NCBI GenBank assembly: GCA_026122225.1 | Contig: JANEZZ010000987.1 | Coordinates: forward strand, 372,001-436,000 | DNA: 64,000 nucleotides | Direction of reading: 5' to 3' | Source: Heloderma charlesbogerti | Taxonomy: Eukaryota; Chordata; Lepidosauria; Squamata; Helodermatidae | In this document: positions 31,892 through 42,549 of the stretch, piece after piece | How positions within the stretch are numbered: position 1 is the stretch's first letter | Layout of the letters: each line of letters starts with the position of its first letter | Made by a program: the position numbers and the translations under genes | The notes under the pieces: generated by a model | What the model was told of the DNA's origin: nothing | The model's input: only the letters and a program-made list of their open reading frames with translations | Database searches by the model: none

Positions 31892-32028
31892 TGTGGGTGG
31901 GAAACCTCTGGCCCTCCTGATTTTAGACTACAACTCCCATCATCCCTCACCATTGACCGTGCTGGTCGGGGTGGATGGGTGTTGGAGTCCAATAACAACT
32001 AGAGGGCTGCAGGTTGCTGATTCCTCTG
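31892..32028. mobile_element. hAT-type palindromic MITE, family C
   Basis: The arms GACTACAACTCCCATCATCC and GGATGGGTGTTGGAGTCC form a fold-back. The outer ends are GGGTGGGAAACCTCTGG and GCAGGTTGCTGATTCCTCTG. The flanking 8-mers GTATAAGA and GAATAAGG match at 6 positions, consistent with an old hAT duplication. Confidence 0.65.
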
Positions 32029-32040
32029 GAATAAGGGCAC

Positions 32041-32775
32041 ATGATGCAGCAGTACAGCCGAAGCTAAGCAAGTCTGTATGTGGTCAATGCCTGGATGGGA
32101 GACTACCTGGGAACCCTATGTATTTGTCAAGTTCCTTCATCCTCCCCCTTCACAATCAACACACTCCAGGATACCAGGCTTCAGGTTCACTACTTTATTA
32201 GTTAACGACTAGCTTCCTTACAAATGCAGATTCTAGGAAACACTCAGACTACAATGGAAACAGCTACTCCACACAATTACAGATATCAACAGAGGAGCCG
32301 AAGTGGACACATTAGAGAAGTTGCCAGCAGTCTGAACAAGAACCTCTCTGCCAGACTAGTTTTGGAGTGATGCCCCTCCCTTACAGTGGCTCCCTCCGAC
32401 GTAGGTTATCACGCATAGCCAACCTGGTGGAGCATCTAAGCTCTGCCTCTAACTTTTCCCACTTTGCTCTGCCACGGACCCTACCATCCCTCAAGTCATG
32501 CCTTTCATTCTCCTCCCTCGAAACCTGGGTTCTCATGGAGGAGGGGGGGGGCATTCAGGCTGAGCCATCTGTGTGTCAAGGTCTTGGGAGGAAGGCCTAG
32601 CCATATCTGAGCTCACTAGGGAGGGAGCCTCCCCCAGTTCTGGCTGTTCCCATTCTGAATCCAAGCTGCTAAACATCACCACATGCTCAGATTCATTCCT
32701 GACAGTATTCTGCCTTAAGCTCCAACCTGGGGAAAAAGATGGAATACAAATGTAGTAAATGAATGAATGAGTTTG
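32041..32775 (+). mobile_element. 5S rRNA-derived SINE split by a solo LTR
   Basis: The 5S-like part is 32041-32124 (AAGCTAAGCAAGTCTGTATG then GGTCAATGCCTGGATGGGAG ACTACCTGGGAACCC). The 3' module resumes at 32705 (CTTAAGCTCC...GATGGAATACAAATGTAGT) with an (AATG)n tail. The interruption is the LTR at 32125-32704, which duplicated GTATT. Confidence 0.8.
32125..32704 (-). mobile_element. Solo LTR (copy 2) nested in a SINE, 5-bp target duplication
   Basis: On the minus strand it begins TGTCAGGAATG and ends CTTGACA. GTATT is duplicated at 32120-32124 and 32705-32709. It carries an AATAAAG poly(A) signal upstream of its 3' end. It shares a start region and ordered blocks with the LTR at 31092-31642 but is about 30 bp longer and diverged. 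No internal region is present. Confidence 0.88.
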
Positions 32776-32918
32776 TTCTTGTTGTTTTAACGTTTCCTAA
32801 AGAGTTTGGGATAAAATCTTTCCCCCGTCCATCTCCATATATTGCTTCCAGAGCTTCATATAAAAATCAGTTCCCTGCACCCAGGGACAAATACATTGCT
32901 AGCTGCTGCTTAAGGCTT

Positions 32919-33068
32919 AGAATCATAGAATAGTAGGGCTGGAAGGGGCCTACAAGGCCATCGAGTCCAACCCCCTGCTCAATGCAGGAATCCAAGTCAC
33001 AGCATCCCTGCCAGATGGCTGTCCAGCCTCGTCTTGAAGGCCTCCAGTGTGGGAGAGCCCACTACCTT
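32919..33068 (-). mobile_element. CR1 LINE 3' end, strongly 5'-truncated
   Basis: The 3' terminus AATCATAGAATAGTAGGGCT starts the segment, which then matches the first ~150 bases of the copy at 14568 nearly base for base up to GAGAGCCCAC. Confidence 0.85.
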
Positions 33069-33069
33069 C

Positions 33070-34980
33070 TTCATGTTGGGACAGCCTGTGTTTGAGATAG
33101 ACATGGATTGTGGAGTGAAAGTCTTCAGGGATGCCATCAAATGTTCAAAGCACTTCTAGTGAAGTGATCTACTCCTATTGCCATTCACAAGGAAGAGCAC
33201 AGGTGGGATTTTGTTATTTCAGAGGTTATTTCCCCCCTTTATAAATGAAAATAATCAAATGTATATAAAGATAACCTATTTGCAAAAGTGGCATTCTGAA
33301 TCCATATGAGGTGCTGTAATTAATTTAGTTGACAAATGCCCCCGCAAAAGAATTCATTGATTCCATTACTACCTCACTGCCTTCCTCTGAATTGCTTGAC
33401 GTGTTTCTAATAGAATAACTTCTTTTAAAAATCATGTTTACCTCAAGTGATAAAGAGATAACAGAGAGAAGGATGAAAACAATCACCACAAGGGCTGGAA
33501 CAATCGCATTTTACTGAGAGGAGATAAAAACCAAGCACCCTGGACATATTATTACTGTAATTGTCTACAGTTTGCCCATTGTAAAATAAACAGATCATGA
33601 AATGAGGAAATAAGTTTTAAAACACACATAGAAGGTGGTTAAAGCAGTTACAGCACAGGCTGCCTGACTTAACTGTAAATTATTCTTTCATTCAGGGAAA
33701 TGAGAAAAGGTATTAATTAATCGTGATTTAGATGGAGATTCAAATCCACTGGAATTTGTTGTAAGGCTGATTTCAGCAGACAGCTTTAGTGTGAATCAAG
33801 TGCTGTTTATATTTTAATAATAGTCTGCTGGTTTGCTAATCTTTTGTGCACGCATCTACTCGCCTTTCAAAGCATCCTCCAGATTTACTGACTGGCTGAA
33901 GCTTAGACATTGGGTTGAAATCTCATAACTCCAGGTGGCAAAAGAAAAACTCTTTAAAAAAGACAACAACAACAGCCCCAAAGCTGGACAAGATCATGTG
34001 ACTCAAGGGAGATGGAAGGCAAAGGATGAGAGCTGATGAAGCGATGTGCCAGCCAGCTGTCTTTTACAAGTTCTGGGGTCTTGGCATTTTTTAAAAAAAG
34101 TCTTTTTCTATGTGTTTTTGTTTGCTAGTCATTTGGTGCAGCAAGGATGCACTGATCAGTTCTTATCCTCCAGCACCAGCCAAAATAATTTATTTGTAAC
34201 CACTGTTCTCCTTGGCTGCATCCTCACGTATATCAACTTGCCCCTTCTCTGAACTGACTCTCCATAATTTAGCTGGAATCTCATCTACACCTTTGCTGCT
34301 TTTCTAGCTGGATTCCCTACCACCACCGCGCTGCGATGTGCTCAAAAGCAAGCAGGTTATCTAGCTCTTTCTATCCTTGAATGCAACTATTTGCAGAGGC
34401 CAGTTTATACCGTCAGGTAGCAGAGTGTTCCTGGACTTTGTACTAGTTCAGCTGCAGGTGGTACAGGGGGCATTTGGTGTGGGTACAGGGGGCATTTGGT
34501 GTGTTTGGGTTTTTCTCCCAGGAGTGCAAGCAGGGCTAGCCAGGCCCTACCATTAGGCAGAGTCAAGTGTCCTGCTCAGATGGCAGATGCTGGGGAGTGG
34601 GGAGGAGCAATGAGGTATTGGAGGACAGAGCTGTGTGTCCCAACATGTAGCCGTAAGCAGGAACTAGCAGTGAATTTGTCCTGCCCTGCATCCCCTAAGC
34701 TAACTTGTCAGGTGTGGTGAGGATGCAATCCCATCACAGGTGTTGAAGCAAGATTCGGCTGCCAGTCTGGTCGGCTTCTGTAGCGTGTATGTGGTATGTG
34801 TGTGTGTGTGTGTGCACCACATTGTCCTCCATATCTGGCAGTAAAATATCTTGGGCTGGCCCTGTATGCAAGCGTTGAGGGAGCCTGCCAGGTTTTCTAG
34901 GAGTCAGCTTAAAATGTAGGGATCTCTGCTTCTGGAGCCCCTAACACTTCTTTTTTAACTGGGGAACACGAACACAGCGT
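33070..34980. other. No gene recognised
   Basis: AT-rich sequence without exons. It has a 21-base local duplication near 34457-34502 (GGTACAGGGGGCATTTGGTG occurs twice) and a (TG)n run at 34796-34814. Confidence 0.45.
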
Positions 34981-34982
34981 TC

Positions 34983-35613
34983 TAGGGATGTCAGAGAATT
35001 CCTCCATGGATCCCAGGGAGGCTGAATTCCAGTGAATTCGGCCCCCCGGAATCGGTGGCGGAACGGAGCAACCCGCCCCACCACCCCGCGAAAGCCCCGT
35101 GAAATGGAGCCTACCTGGCTGTGGCTCAGGTGGTGGCTGTGGCAGTGGATGAAGCGGCGGCAGCAGCAACAGCGGCGGCTCCAGCCACTGCCAGGCTGCT
35201 GCAGCTGCAAATGGCAGCCGTTGTAGCGGCTGCCATTTGCGTCCCTACGCCGGCCCGTGATAGGCTACGTATATATTTACATAGCCTGTCACAGCTAAAG
35301 CAGGGACGCAAATGGCATCCCCTACGCCATTTGCGGTCCCGCTTTAGCTGTGATAGGCTACATAAATATATACGTAGCCTATCATGGGGCGGCATAGGGA
35401 CGGAAATGGCGTCCCCTACGCAGGATGCCATTTACTTCCACAGCAGGCCAGCAGTGGCTGGAGGCCCCGTTGTGGGTTGGCCCAGCTGGCGGCTCCGCAG
35501 ACTGGCCGTGGAGCAGAGCCGGCTGGGCAGGATTCCGGGGGGGAGGAACGGATCACCTCCCCCCACTTGCAGACCCCAGCGGAGCCAGGTAAGTGGGGTT
35601 TCGTACACCCCTA
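34983..35613. mobile_element. hAT-like element, second copy, with two hairpins
   Basis: The ends TAGGGATGT and ACACCCCTA and the subterminal GAATTCCTCCATGGATCCC block match the element at 27473-28265. Only two GATAGGCTACGTA-type hairpins are present, centred near 35271 and 35366. The flanks CAGCGTTC and TTAAAATG do not match, so the target duplication is lost or the copy arose otherwise. The 170-codon frame at 35121-35633 is compositional. Confidence 0.8.
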
Positions 35614-35614
35614 T

Positions 35615-35960
35615 TAAAATGAGAAAGACCTGAGCATGCCAGTGGAAGTGTCTGTTCTTAATGGGATGTTCTGGTCTATTCTCCTGCCACTTCCCCTCAC
35701 CACTCTCAAAACTCAAACCTCTTGCTTTTGAGCCCTTCCCTCAATGCGTGGCTATAGGATGCAGTTAGGAACTAAGGATGCAAGAGAAGAGGGATATGGC
35801 AGCCAGGATCCATACACAGAAGCACACATAAAAGGAGGAGAAATTTACCCTGACTCTTCAGCGATCCATGCACCAGTTTCCAGTGGGCCAGTTAGTTTTT
35901 AAGCACTGATTGCAACTGGGCACATCTGACTGTTCCACTCCACACTCTAAAACCCCTACA
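35615..35960. other. No recognisable feature
   Basis: Short unique-looking spacer between two DNA elements. Confidence 0.4.
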
Positions 35961-35962
35961 CT

Positions 35963-36386
35963 CAGGGCTAAACTAGATGCTGCATTAAATATGTAGTGTG
36001 CAACTGATCCTCACCATTTTTGTTACCTTGAGGTAAGCATGTGGAGCTCCAATCCAGATCATGGCCACCATGTGTGGATAGGGGAGTTTTAAACCTACCC
36101 AGCCACTTCTTTCCCCTAAATTCAGTCCCCCTGCCCCATGGGGACTTTAAAAAAGGCTGTCATTGGTGCTAATAGAGGTTTCTCTCTCTCCTTTTTTTTT
36201 TTTAGCCCTCATGGGCTAAAATGTCTGGGGGGGAGGTTTAATCTCAATGGCTGGGTGGGGAGGTTTAAACCTCCCCTGGCCACACGCAGTGGTCCCAATC
36301 CAAATTAGGGCCCCACATGCTGGTTTCAAGATTTAAAAAATAGTAAGGATCGCTATGTGTCTAACGTAGCATCTAGTTCAGCCCTT
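35963..36386. repeat. Fold-back DNA element with CAGGGCTAAACTAGATGC ends
   Basis: The left arm CAGGGCTAAACTAGATGCTG with AAGCATGTGGAGC and GGAGTTTTAAACCTACCCAG is answered on the right by CTGGGTGGGGAGGTTTAAAC, GCCCCACATGCTGG and GTAGCATCTAGTTCAGCCCT. Total length is about 424 bp. A CAG...CTG-type end is suggestive of hAT, but the flanking 8-mers do not match. Confidence 0.7.
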
Positions 36387-36621
36387 AGAAAATACCACTG
36401 TTTATTTATTGTTTGTTAGCCACTTCAGACATTTCCACTCAAGGGGGAAAGCAGGAAGACATTCTTTTATGAATGAATGCAGGGGGGAGGGCCCCCCCTT
36501 TTTTTCTTTCACAGGACATCATTCAAACATTCAAGCAGCTTGCAGTGGTAGTCTAGGAAGAGTTCTATCACTTGATTCAAGTGGCTGTTTGTATTACCAC
36601 TCAGTCCACGATATTACACTA

Positions 36622-36694
36622 AGGGTGCAATCCTTAGACAGAAAAAAATCATTGTAGGACGTTTTCTGTCTAAATATGCATAGGTTCAAGGCCT
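36622..36694. repeat. Palindromic MITE, family B (internally deleted)
   Basis: AGGGTGCAATCC then TTAGACAGAAAA is answered by GTTTTCTGTCTAAATATGCA TAGG. The inner GCTGGG stem is missing. Confidence 0.6.
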
Positions 36695-36756
36695 TAGTCT
36701 CCTGCTTAGATTAAAATCTTCACCTGGATGCTCTTTAGAACAGGACAGGGTAGAAG

Positions 36757-36816
36757 GTAGAACTCCAGATGTTTGGGACTTGAACTCACAGAAGCCCCAG
36801 CAAGCATGGCTAATGG
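36757..36816. repeat. hAT MITE family C, one arm
   Basis: CTCCAGATGTTTGGGACTTG, AACTCACAGAAGCCCCAGCA and AGCATGGCTAATGG match one arm plus the centre. Confidence 0.5.
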
Positions 36817-36819
36817 CGT

Positions 36820-37460
36820 CTCCCCCCGCCCCCGATACAGAACAGTGGACTGCTCACACACCCTAGTTACAACTTCGATTCCATTTCCCCTGTCATTATT
36901 TTATAGAGGAATGTTACATGATTTCCCTAGGGGGCTGCATTGCCACTTCTGTGTTGTCTCATAGTATGGTTTGAGATTTTATTTAAATGTGTTACAAAAG
37001 TAATCTGGTAGCACATGCTTGACTCTAATACAGACTGTCAGTTTTAGAAGGAAGGAAAAAGTTCTGAACGTGTATGTTTTGCCTGGAGAACGGAGCTCCA
37101 TTAGTATAAAAATTAGCCATTTTGCACTAGTTTCATATGAAATTAGATTAAATGAAAAGACTGAAGTTAGAAAAAAAAGATTCCTTAAACAGGAGTTGTT
37201 AAAACTGCTGGTCACTCCTTATTAAGTATACCTAATTTATTCTAAGCCCTATTTTTTCATATCATGTTGCAGGATATAGAAACATTCTGTAATGAAAATG
37301 CATGTCAGTCATGTTCTTCTTCTATTTCCATATATTAACGTGTACCATAATGTAGGAAAGACTGTTAAAATAAAGACGAGGAACATAACACAGTACCACC
37401 AACCCCCAAGAAGGGGAGAGGGGGAATCCAGAAGAAAAGAGAAAACTATGCATGCATGTC
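36820..37460. other. No recognisable feature
   Basis: AT-rich sequence with no supported exon. Confidence 0.4.
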
Positions 37461-37462
37461 TT

Positions 37463-37815
37463 CATCCAGGGGTTCTGGCATCAAGGCTGGGCATGGTCAG
37501 GCATCTGCCAAGGGCCCGCCCCCCACCAGGGGCCCACTGACAAAAGCCCCCTGGACGTGCTCCTCCTTTTCACCGTTGCAACCTGCTCATTCACCTGCCT
37601 TTCGCTCTGGCCCAGATTGTGGTGATGAGAAGGAAGAGCAGTAGATGTTAGTGCCTACTTGCTCACTGGCCCTCTTCCTATCAAGCAAGCAAGGGGAAGC
37701 CATGATGGGAAAGAAGAGGAGGAACAAGAGCAGCTGGTGACCGTGGTGGTGAGAAGGTAGGTTCAATGAGGGAGGGGGCCCACTGAGGATGTCTTGCCCA
37801 AGGGCCCTCCAAAAC
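37463..37815 (+). repeat. Unclassified dispersed repeat (family D), copy 1
   Basis: The ordered blocks CCAGGGGCCCACTGA, AGCCCCCTGGAC, CGCTCTGGCCCAGA, AGCAAGCAAG, ACAAGAGCAGCTGGTGACC, GGTGGTGAGAAGGTAG and GGGGGCCCACTGAGG are all found, inverted, in 45552-45912. A shorter piece is at 53735-53825. The class is not known to me. Confidence 0.65.
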
Positions 37816-37819
37816 CAGG

Positions 37820-38081
37820 ATGCAGCACTAGGTTGGGGGAGAGGAGGAGGAGGAGGGAGAGAACATGGCCACAACTATTCCTCCTCAGGCAAGAGGCTGT
37901 GCTCTGGGCAAGCTCCCTGCCTGAGAAGGAATTGCTGACAGCCTTCTCTATTCATGCCTTCAGGTGCTCTCAGATGTTCCTTCGGAGCTGGAGAGGTTAA
38001 CTAGAGCTAGGCAGCTTGATCAGGGAGAACTTTGAATTCTCTCCCTCCCTCCCTGTCAGGGAGAACTTTGAATTCTCCCCC

Positions 38082-38116
<35 letters not shown>

Positions 38117-38500
38117 CATTATGTTGCTGGGTCCCACTTGGTAACTATATGCACAGGTTGGTGAGAAGTTGCATTCACAACACAATTAGATACATTTTGA
38201 ATGTTTTTAACACAGCCAATCACCCAGATTAAAAGTTTTAAATAGAAATTAGTTTTGCCTGTTCCGCTGGCTGATGGGCTGCAGAAAAAAACAAACAACA
38301 TTAGAAACATCTCTGGCTCTGTCCAGGTTTCTCTTCTGCCCGTGCATACAGCTGCCAAGGATTGCTGCAAATTTCTCTTTCACAGTGTGCCCGCATTTTG
38401 CCTTGTTCTTTGCAGTGCAAACTGGAGTCCTTTCTCTCATGTATAGACCACACAGGCACCACCTTAGGAGGAGGCATTCCTTTCTGATCAAAGGTGAAGA
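37820..38500. other. No gene recognised; tandem CT/CA tract and 21-base duplication
   Basis: CAGGGAGAACTTTGAATTCT occurs twice (about 38021 and 38058), separated by a CTCC-rich tract. A (CT)n(CA)n run lies at about 38083-38116. No exon is supported. Confidence 0.5.
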
Positions 38501-38502
38501 AT

Positions 38503-38558
38503 ATAGGAAGCTGCCTTTAACCCAATGAGACTATCAGTCCATCTAGTTCCATACAGAT
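38503..38558 (-). repeat. tRNA-derived SINE tail fragment
   Basis: ATAGGAAGCTGCCTTTAACC and CAGTCCATCTAGTTCC correspond to the 3' part of the SINE at 63386. Confidence 0.6.
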
Positions 38559-38931
38559 ACACCAGCGAGCAACAATACTGGTGTTTACCCCACTGTAATT
38601 ATTTTATGACCTATAGGAATGAATAAAAACCGTACAACGAGATAATTATTCTGCAGTCTCACATATAAGGAGTCAAACTGCAAAATTTTGAACCACCCAC
38701 CTTGGACTTCCTTAAGCTCTAAAACAATTGTTCCTCATGAATGGGCTACAGGATGTGTGCATTTTTTAAAAAAATAGTCCCATATTCCCCATGGAGACTA
38801 ATGTTTTTCTGTCTGCAAGGGGGTGTGCATGTAGGGAGACTTAGGGGCTAACTATTGCACTCAAGATAAACACAGTAACTTTTTCCCCCTTTACCCCTCC
38901 CCCCACTACTTTTGGAGGTGAGAATTTAGAG

Positions 38932-39260
38932 GAATGTAGTAAGACGCTGAACTGCAGACTGGAAGGTCAGCAGGTCAGCAGTTCGAGACCTGAGTGCCGC
39001 GTGACGGAGTGAGCTCCCATCTTCAGTCCCAGCTTCTGCCAACCTAGCAGTTCGAAAGCAAGAAATTGCAAGTAGATAAATAGGTACCGCCTCGGTGGGA
39101 AAGGTAACAGCGTTCCGTGCACCTCGGTGTACAGTCATGCCGGCCACATGACCACGGAAGCGTCTTCGGACAGCGCTGGCTCTTCGGCTTAGAAACGGGG
39201 ATGAGCACTGCACCCTAGAGTCGGGCACGACTGGTTGGGGACACCTTCACCTTCACCTTC
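38932..39260 (+). mobile_element. Sauria SINE (copy 1)
   Basis: The tRNA-derived head has AAGACGCTGAACTGCAGACT and box B GTTCGAGACC (38981-38990). The body has CCAACCTAGCAGTTCGAAAG, AATAGGTACCGCCTCGG and CGGCCACATGACCACGGAAG. The tail AGAGTCGGGCACGACTGG is shared with BovB, followed by ACCTTC repeats. Sauria SINEs are a squamate hallmark and depend on BovB. Confidence 0.93.
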
Positions 39261-39264
39261 AGTA

Positions 39265-39720
39265 GCAGGAGGGAAAGGGGTGCTTAACCCTTTCCCAACT
39301 GTACATTCTCCACTCCAAATCAACCCCTCCTTTAATTCCTTTTTATTTATTTTAGAAATTGCACCCTGACAGGTATGACAGCATAGAGACCTCAGGGTGG
39401 CTTCCATGGCAGGGAGGGAGGAGTTGTGGGGGAGGGAATAGATGGGTGTTTATCTTGCATTTTCAAAGAAGTACCCCGAAGTGTTAAAAAAGGGTGCATT
39501 CTTTGTCCCCCTTTTGCAGAGAGGTGCTATTGCCTTTTGGGAGAAATAAATGGCAACTGGCAGAATTCTCTCTCTCCCCTTTGCTCCAGAAAAATAGCCC
39601 GAATCCTGCCTCCCATTTCATCTCTGCCCATATATGTATAAACATACACACACAGAGAGAATAGAAAAACTTGTCAGGTACATTCACAGCTAAATGCCAA
39701 CAGCACCTCACAGAGCCAGC
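39265..39720. other. No gene recognised
   Basis: A segment near 39560-39635 (CAGAATTCTCTC... and CCCGAATCCTGCCTCCCATT) resembles the outer arm of the fold-back at 24648, so it may be a remnant of that family. Confidence 0.3.
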
Positions 39721-40054
39721 TAGGATGGCCAGGTGTCCTCTTCTACAGAGGACCATCCTCTGTTTGAAGAGCTGCCCAGTCCAATACCAGTTGAAAGATA
39801 AAGAACCCTGAGAGCTGTTGCCCATCACCAGTTAGCAGCTGGACAGCAGACTGAACAGGCAGGCACACAGCTCACCCAGTCACAGTCTTTCACACTAAGG
39901 TGAGATGGATTGTATTTCTATTTAAATTGTAATAATCATTTCTGCATCGGAATCTATACATAGAATTTAGCATACGCACATTTTATGGCAGTCCGTGTCC
40001 TCTTTTTGGGCGATGCATTTTATCTTCTTTGGCAAAGCATAGGTGGCCACCCTG
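39721..40054 (+). repeat. DNA-transposon-like repeat (family E), copy 1
   Basis: The ends TAGGATGGCCAGGTGTCCTC and GTGGCCACCCTG are inverted at the GGCCA core. The interior has AAGATAAAGAACC, AGCTGGACAGCAGACTG, GAGATGGATTGTATTTCTAT and GTCCTCTTTTTGG. The same blocks recur in 41505-42207. The flanking 8-mers do not match convincingly. Confidence 0.55.
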
Positions 40055-40059
40055 CACCT

Positions 40060-40663
40060 GACACACATACCCTTGGTACAGATGGGACCTCGGGGCTTTT
40101 TTCCACCCTCCTCGCTAATCCCTGCAGCTCCTCCGGGTTTAAGCCACCTCACTCAGTCCTTGTTTGCTTTGCCTAGGGCTGGTCTTTGGCGTAGTTCTGT
40201 TTCCACACTCGCCAGGTTTGGGGCTCAAATGCTGCTCAGGAATCCATCAGGCCCTCAAGATGCCCACTATGGCATCTATCCCACTCACCCCACTTCCAGC
40301 ATGGCTATGGCCCCATCCAGTTGGCCTGACTGTAGCATGGAACCACCACCAAAAAGGCCCTGTCACTCCAACTCCCCCAAAGCACTCTTGTACATAAAAG
40401 AAAGGAAGGAAAACTGAAGGCCTCCTGAATGGTCTTGGAGCCGATGCATCATCTGTGAGAATCACCTGCGTCACGTACATTGCATGAGGCTCATTCATTA
40501 CAGATTTTCTTTTGCCTGATGTTGCAAATGGCATACAAAATGAGAGGGTGGCCAAAGATACAGGAAGGCAGTGTGACTTGTGTACTACCTTCCATAGTTG
40601 CACAGGATAGAATCCTTTGGCAGGTGCAGCTGATTGACTTTTTCCCTTCTACACAGCTATGGG
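40060..40663. other. No recognisable feature
   Basis: Unique-looking sequence with overlapping frames on both strands; none has a domain. Confidence 0.4.
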
Positions 40664-40800
40664 GGGCGATATGATTGCCACTAGACACCATCTAGAAGGC
40701 CGTAGAATTGTTTGGTTTCTGGGAACCGAGGTCAAAGCCAGGGCTCTGACCTTGGTTCCCAGAAACCACACTCTCCACACCCTCCCCCTCTCCCTCATAG
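40664..40800. repeat. Fragment of the CAATCC-ended DNA repeat (as at 28430)
   Basis: GATTGCCACTAGACACCATC TAG is followed by the fold-back GGTTTCTGGGAACCGAGGTC / GACCTTGGTTCCCAGAAACC, which corresponds to the internal hairpin at 28739-28800. Confidence 0.55.
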
Positions 40801-40802
40801 CC

Positions 40803-41500
40803 AGCGCAGTTCAGGGGGTGGTCCTAGGGGTGGGGAGGGTAGGAGACCATGGAACCTGCTTTACGCAGCTTCCTATTGGATCTCCAGGCCTTCGCTCCCC
40901 CTCCCTGAAGCCGTGGCTGCAGGGCGGCCGGAACAGGGAGAGGATCCCCTGCGTGTTGCAGGTGCCCTGCATAGCATAGTCAACAGCCTGTGATTTGGGA
41001 GGCTGGTGACTACACAGAAAGGATTCTGCCCCAAAGGTACTTGTGTGGGGGGAGCAGCATCCTTTGCAATCTTTTCACCCTCAAAAGCAACTGTGACGCC
41101 ATAACAAATATGCCACATTTTAAAGCCCGGTAATAGCACTGTTGGACTATTGTGCCATTGGCAAAGGTTCAGTGAGCACTATGTTCTCCATCAGCATGAC
41201 AAAAGGGGGAAAAAAGTGAGAATTCAAGGTCAGGCCCCTTAATAGCACATTCAGCATTATTCCCAATAATATATAACTCCTACTGGAGTTCTCTCCCTCC
41301 CTCCCCGCAAAGAACTCCTCTGTCTGTGCTTGCAATCATCAGGGTTCTGAAAGTTGTGCAATATTTAAAACTGTCTAACGCCCACAGTTCAGGATTTTTA
41401 AAGTGACTGTTTGTAGCATGCCAACAGCAGTGCAGCTGGGGGTGGGCCTTGGAGCTGAATTCTCCAGCCCCACCATTCAGGGGGCCCACAGAAAAGGGCA
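40803..41500. other. No recognisable feature
   Basis: Mixed-composition DNA; frames on both strands lack domains. Confidence 0.4.
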
Positions 41501-41504
41501 GGTG

Positions 41505-42207
41505 GGGTGGCCATATGTCCTCTGTGATAAGCTATTAAAAATCCTGCCTCTCAGAGACAGTCAGTCTCTCTCAGCTCTTTGAGAAAGCCAAATATTTTTC
41601 CAGCTTGGCCTTAAACAAGAGCTGGCTGGCTCATCATAGAGGTTGATGTTTCTTTCATAGGTAGTCCTGGGCTCAATTTGTCTGTCAAAACAAAACCTGT
41701 CTGTTGTACGGTGTCACACACAGGACTTCTTGTCTTCTCCTCCTTCCACCACCCCTTTCTCCTGGTCTGTTTTTATATTCTTCCCTTTGTTGCTTGGGCT
41801 CATTAGCTGCACATGGCAGCCAGCTCCCAGCTCCTTTGGGAATGCCGCAATTACGTCCAGGTGGAGTGGCGAGGCTAGCCAACTCCCACCCAAGCACGGC
41901 CTCTCCCAGCTCTTTTACAAAGGGCAGTCCTCTCCTTGAAGCCATCCTCTTTTTGAAGGGCTTTCCAGTTTAAGTCCAGTGTGAAGATAAAGAACCATCA
42001 GAAGGAAGAGCTGGGCCTTGAAGCTGCCCATCTACAGCACCTGGACAGCAGAATCGGCAAGGCACACAGGCCACTGTTTCCCCCACTATGGCGAGATGTA
42101 CCATATTTCTATTTAATTTATAATAATGTCTAAATCTGCATCTAAATTAGCTTATGCGATTCAGTGTCCATTCTGGTACTTTTTTGCCAGTTCAGAAGTG
42201 GCCACTG
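41505..42207 (+). repeat. DNA-transposon-like repeat (family E), copy 2, longer
   Basis: The left end GGGTGGCCATATGTCCTC and the right end AGAAGTGGCCACTGG mark it. Its right half follows copy 1 (GAAGATAAAGAACCATCAG, CACCTGGACAGCAGAATCGG, TACCATATTTCTATTTAATT). The middle ~390 bases (41535-41925) are absent from copy 1, so either copy 1 is internally deleted or copy 2 has gained sequence. Confidence 0.5.
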
Positions 42208-42439
42208 GAGTGAGAGGTGACAGGGCAGCAGCAAACAGACCCCTTGCCTAGCATGAACATGGGGTTAGGGAGGGGTCACTAACACAGCAACATCGCTTCT
42301 TATTTAAAAAAAACAACACCCAAAACATGTTATTGTCAGGGAGTGGCTGGCCAGGCATGTGCTTGGTTACAGATGCTCATTTTCTTATATTTACTTTAAA
42401 AAACATGTTAGCCATTTCCGGTGGGATCCCGATACTCCG

Positions 42440-42540
42440 AGCAGACCCACTGAAATCAGTGGGATGTAAGTTGGCCATTACTAACTTAGTTCCATAGGTT
42501 TTAATGGGCCTACTCTAAGTATACCTAAATGTGGATCCAG
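42440..42540. repeat. Palindromic MITE-like element (AGACCCACTGAAATCAGTGG type)
   Basis: CAGACCCACTGAAATCAGTG GG and GGGCCTACTCTAAGTATACC with TTCCATAGGTTTTAATGGGC indicate a second palindromic unit of the same general type as 27174-27250. Confidence 0.45.
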
Positions 42541-42549
42541 CCATTCTGC

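Noticed and set aside
31081..32720. One LTR retrotransposon with two LTRs
   Set aside because: The LTRs are in opposite orientation and have different 5-bp target duplications, so they are separate solo LTRs.
35121..35633. 170-codon plus frame
   Set aside because: Lies entirely within the hAT-like hairpin element, with alanine-rich compositional translation.
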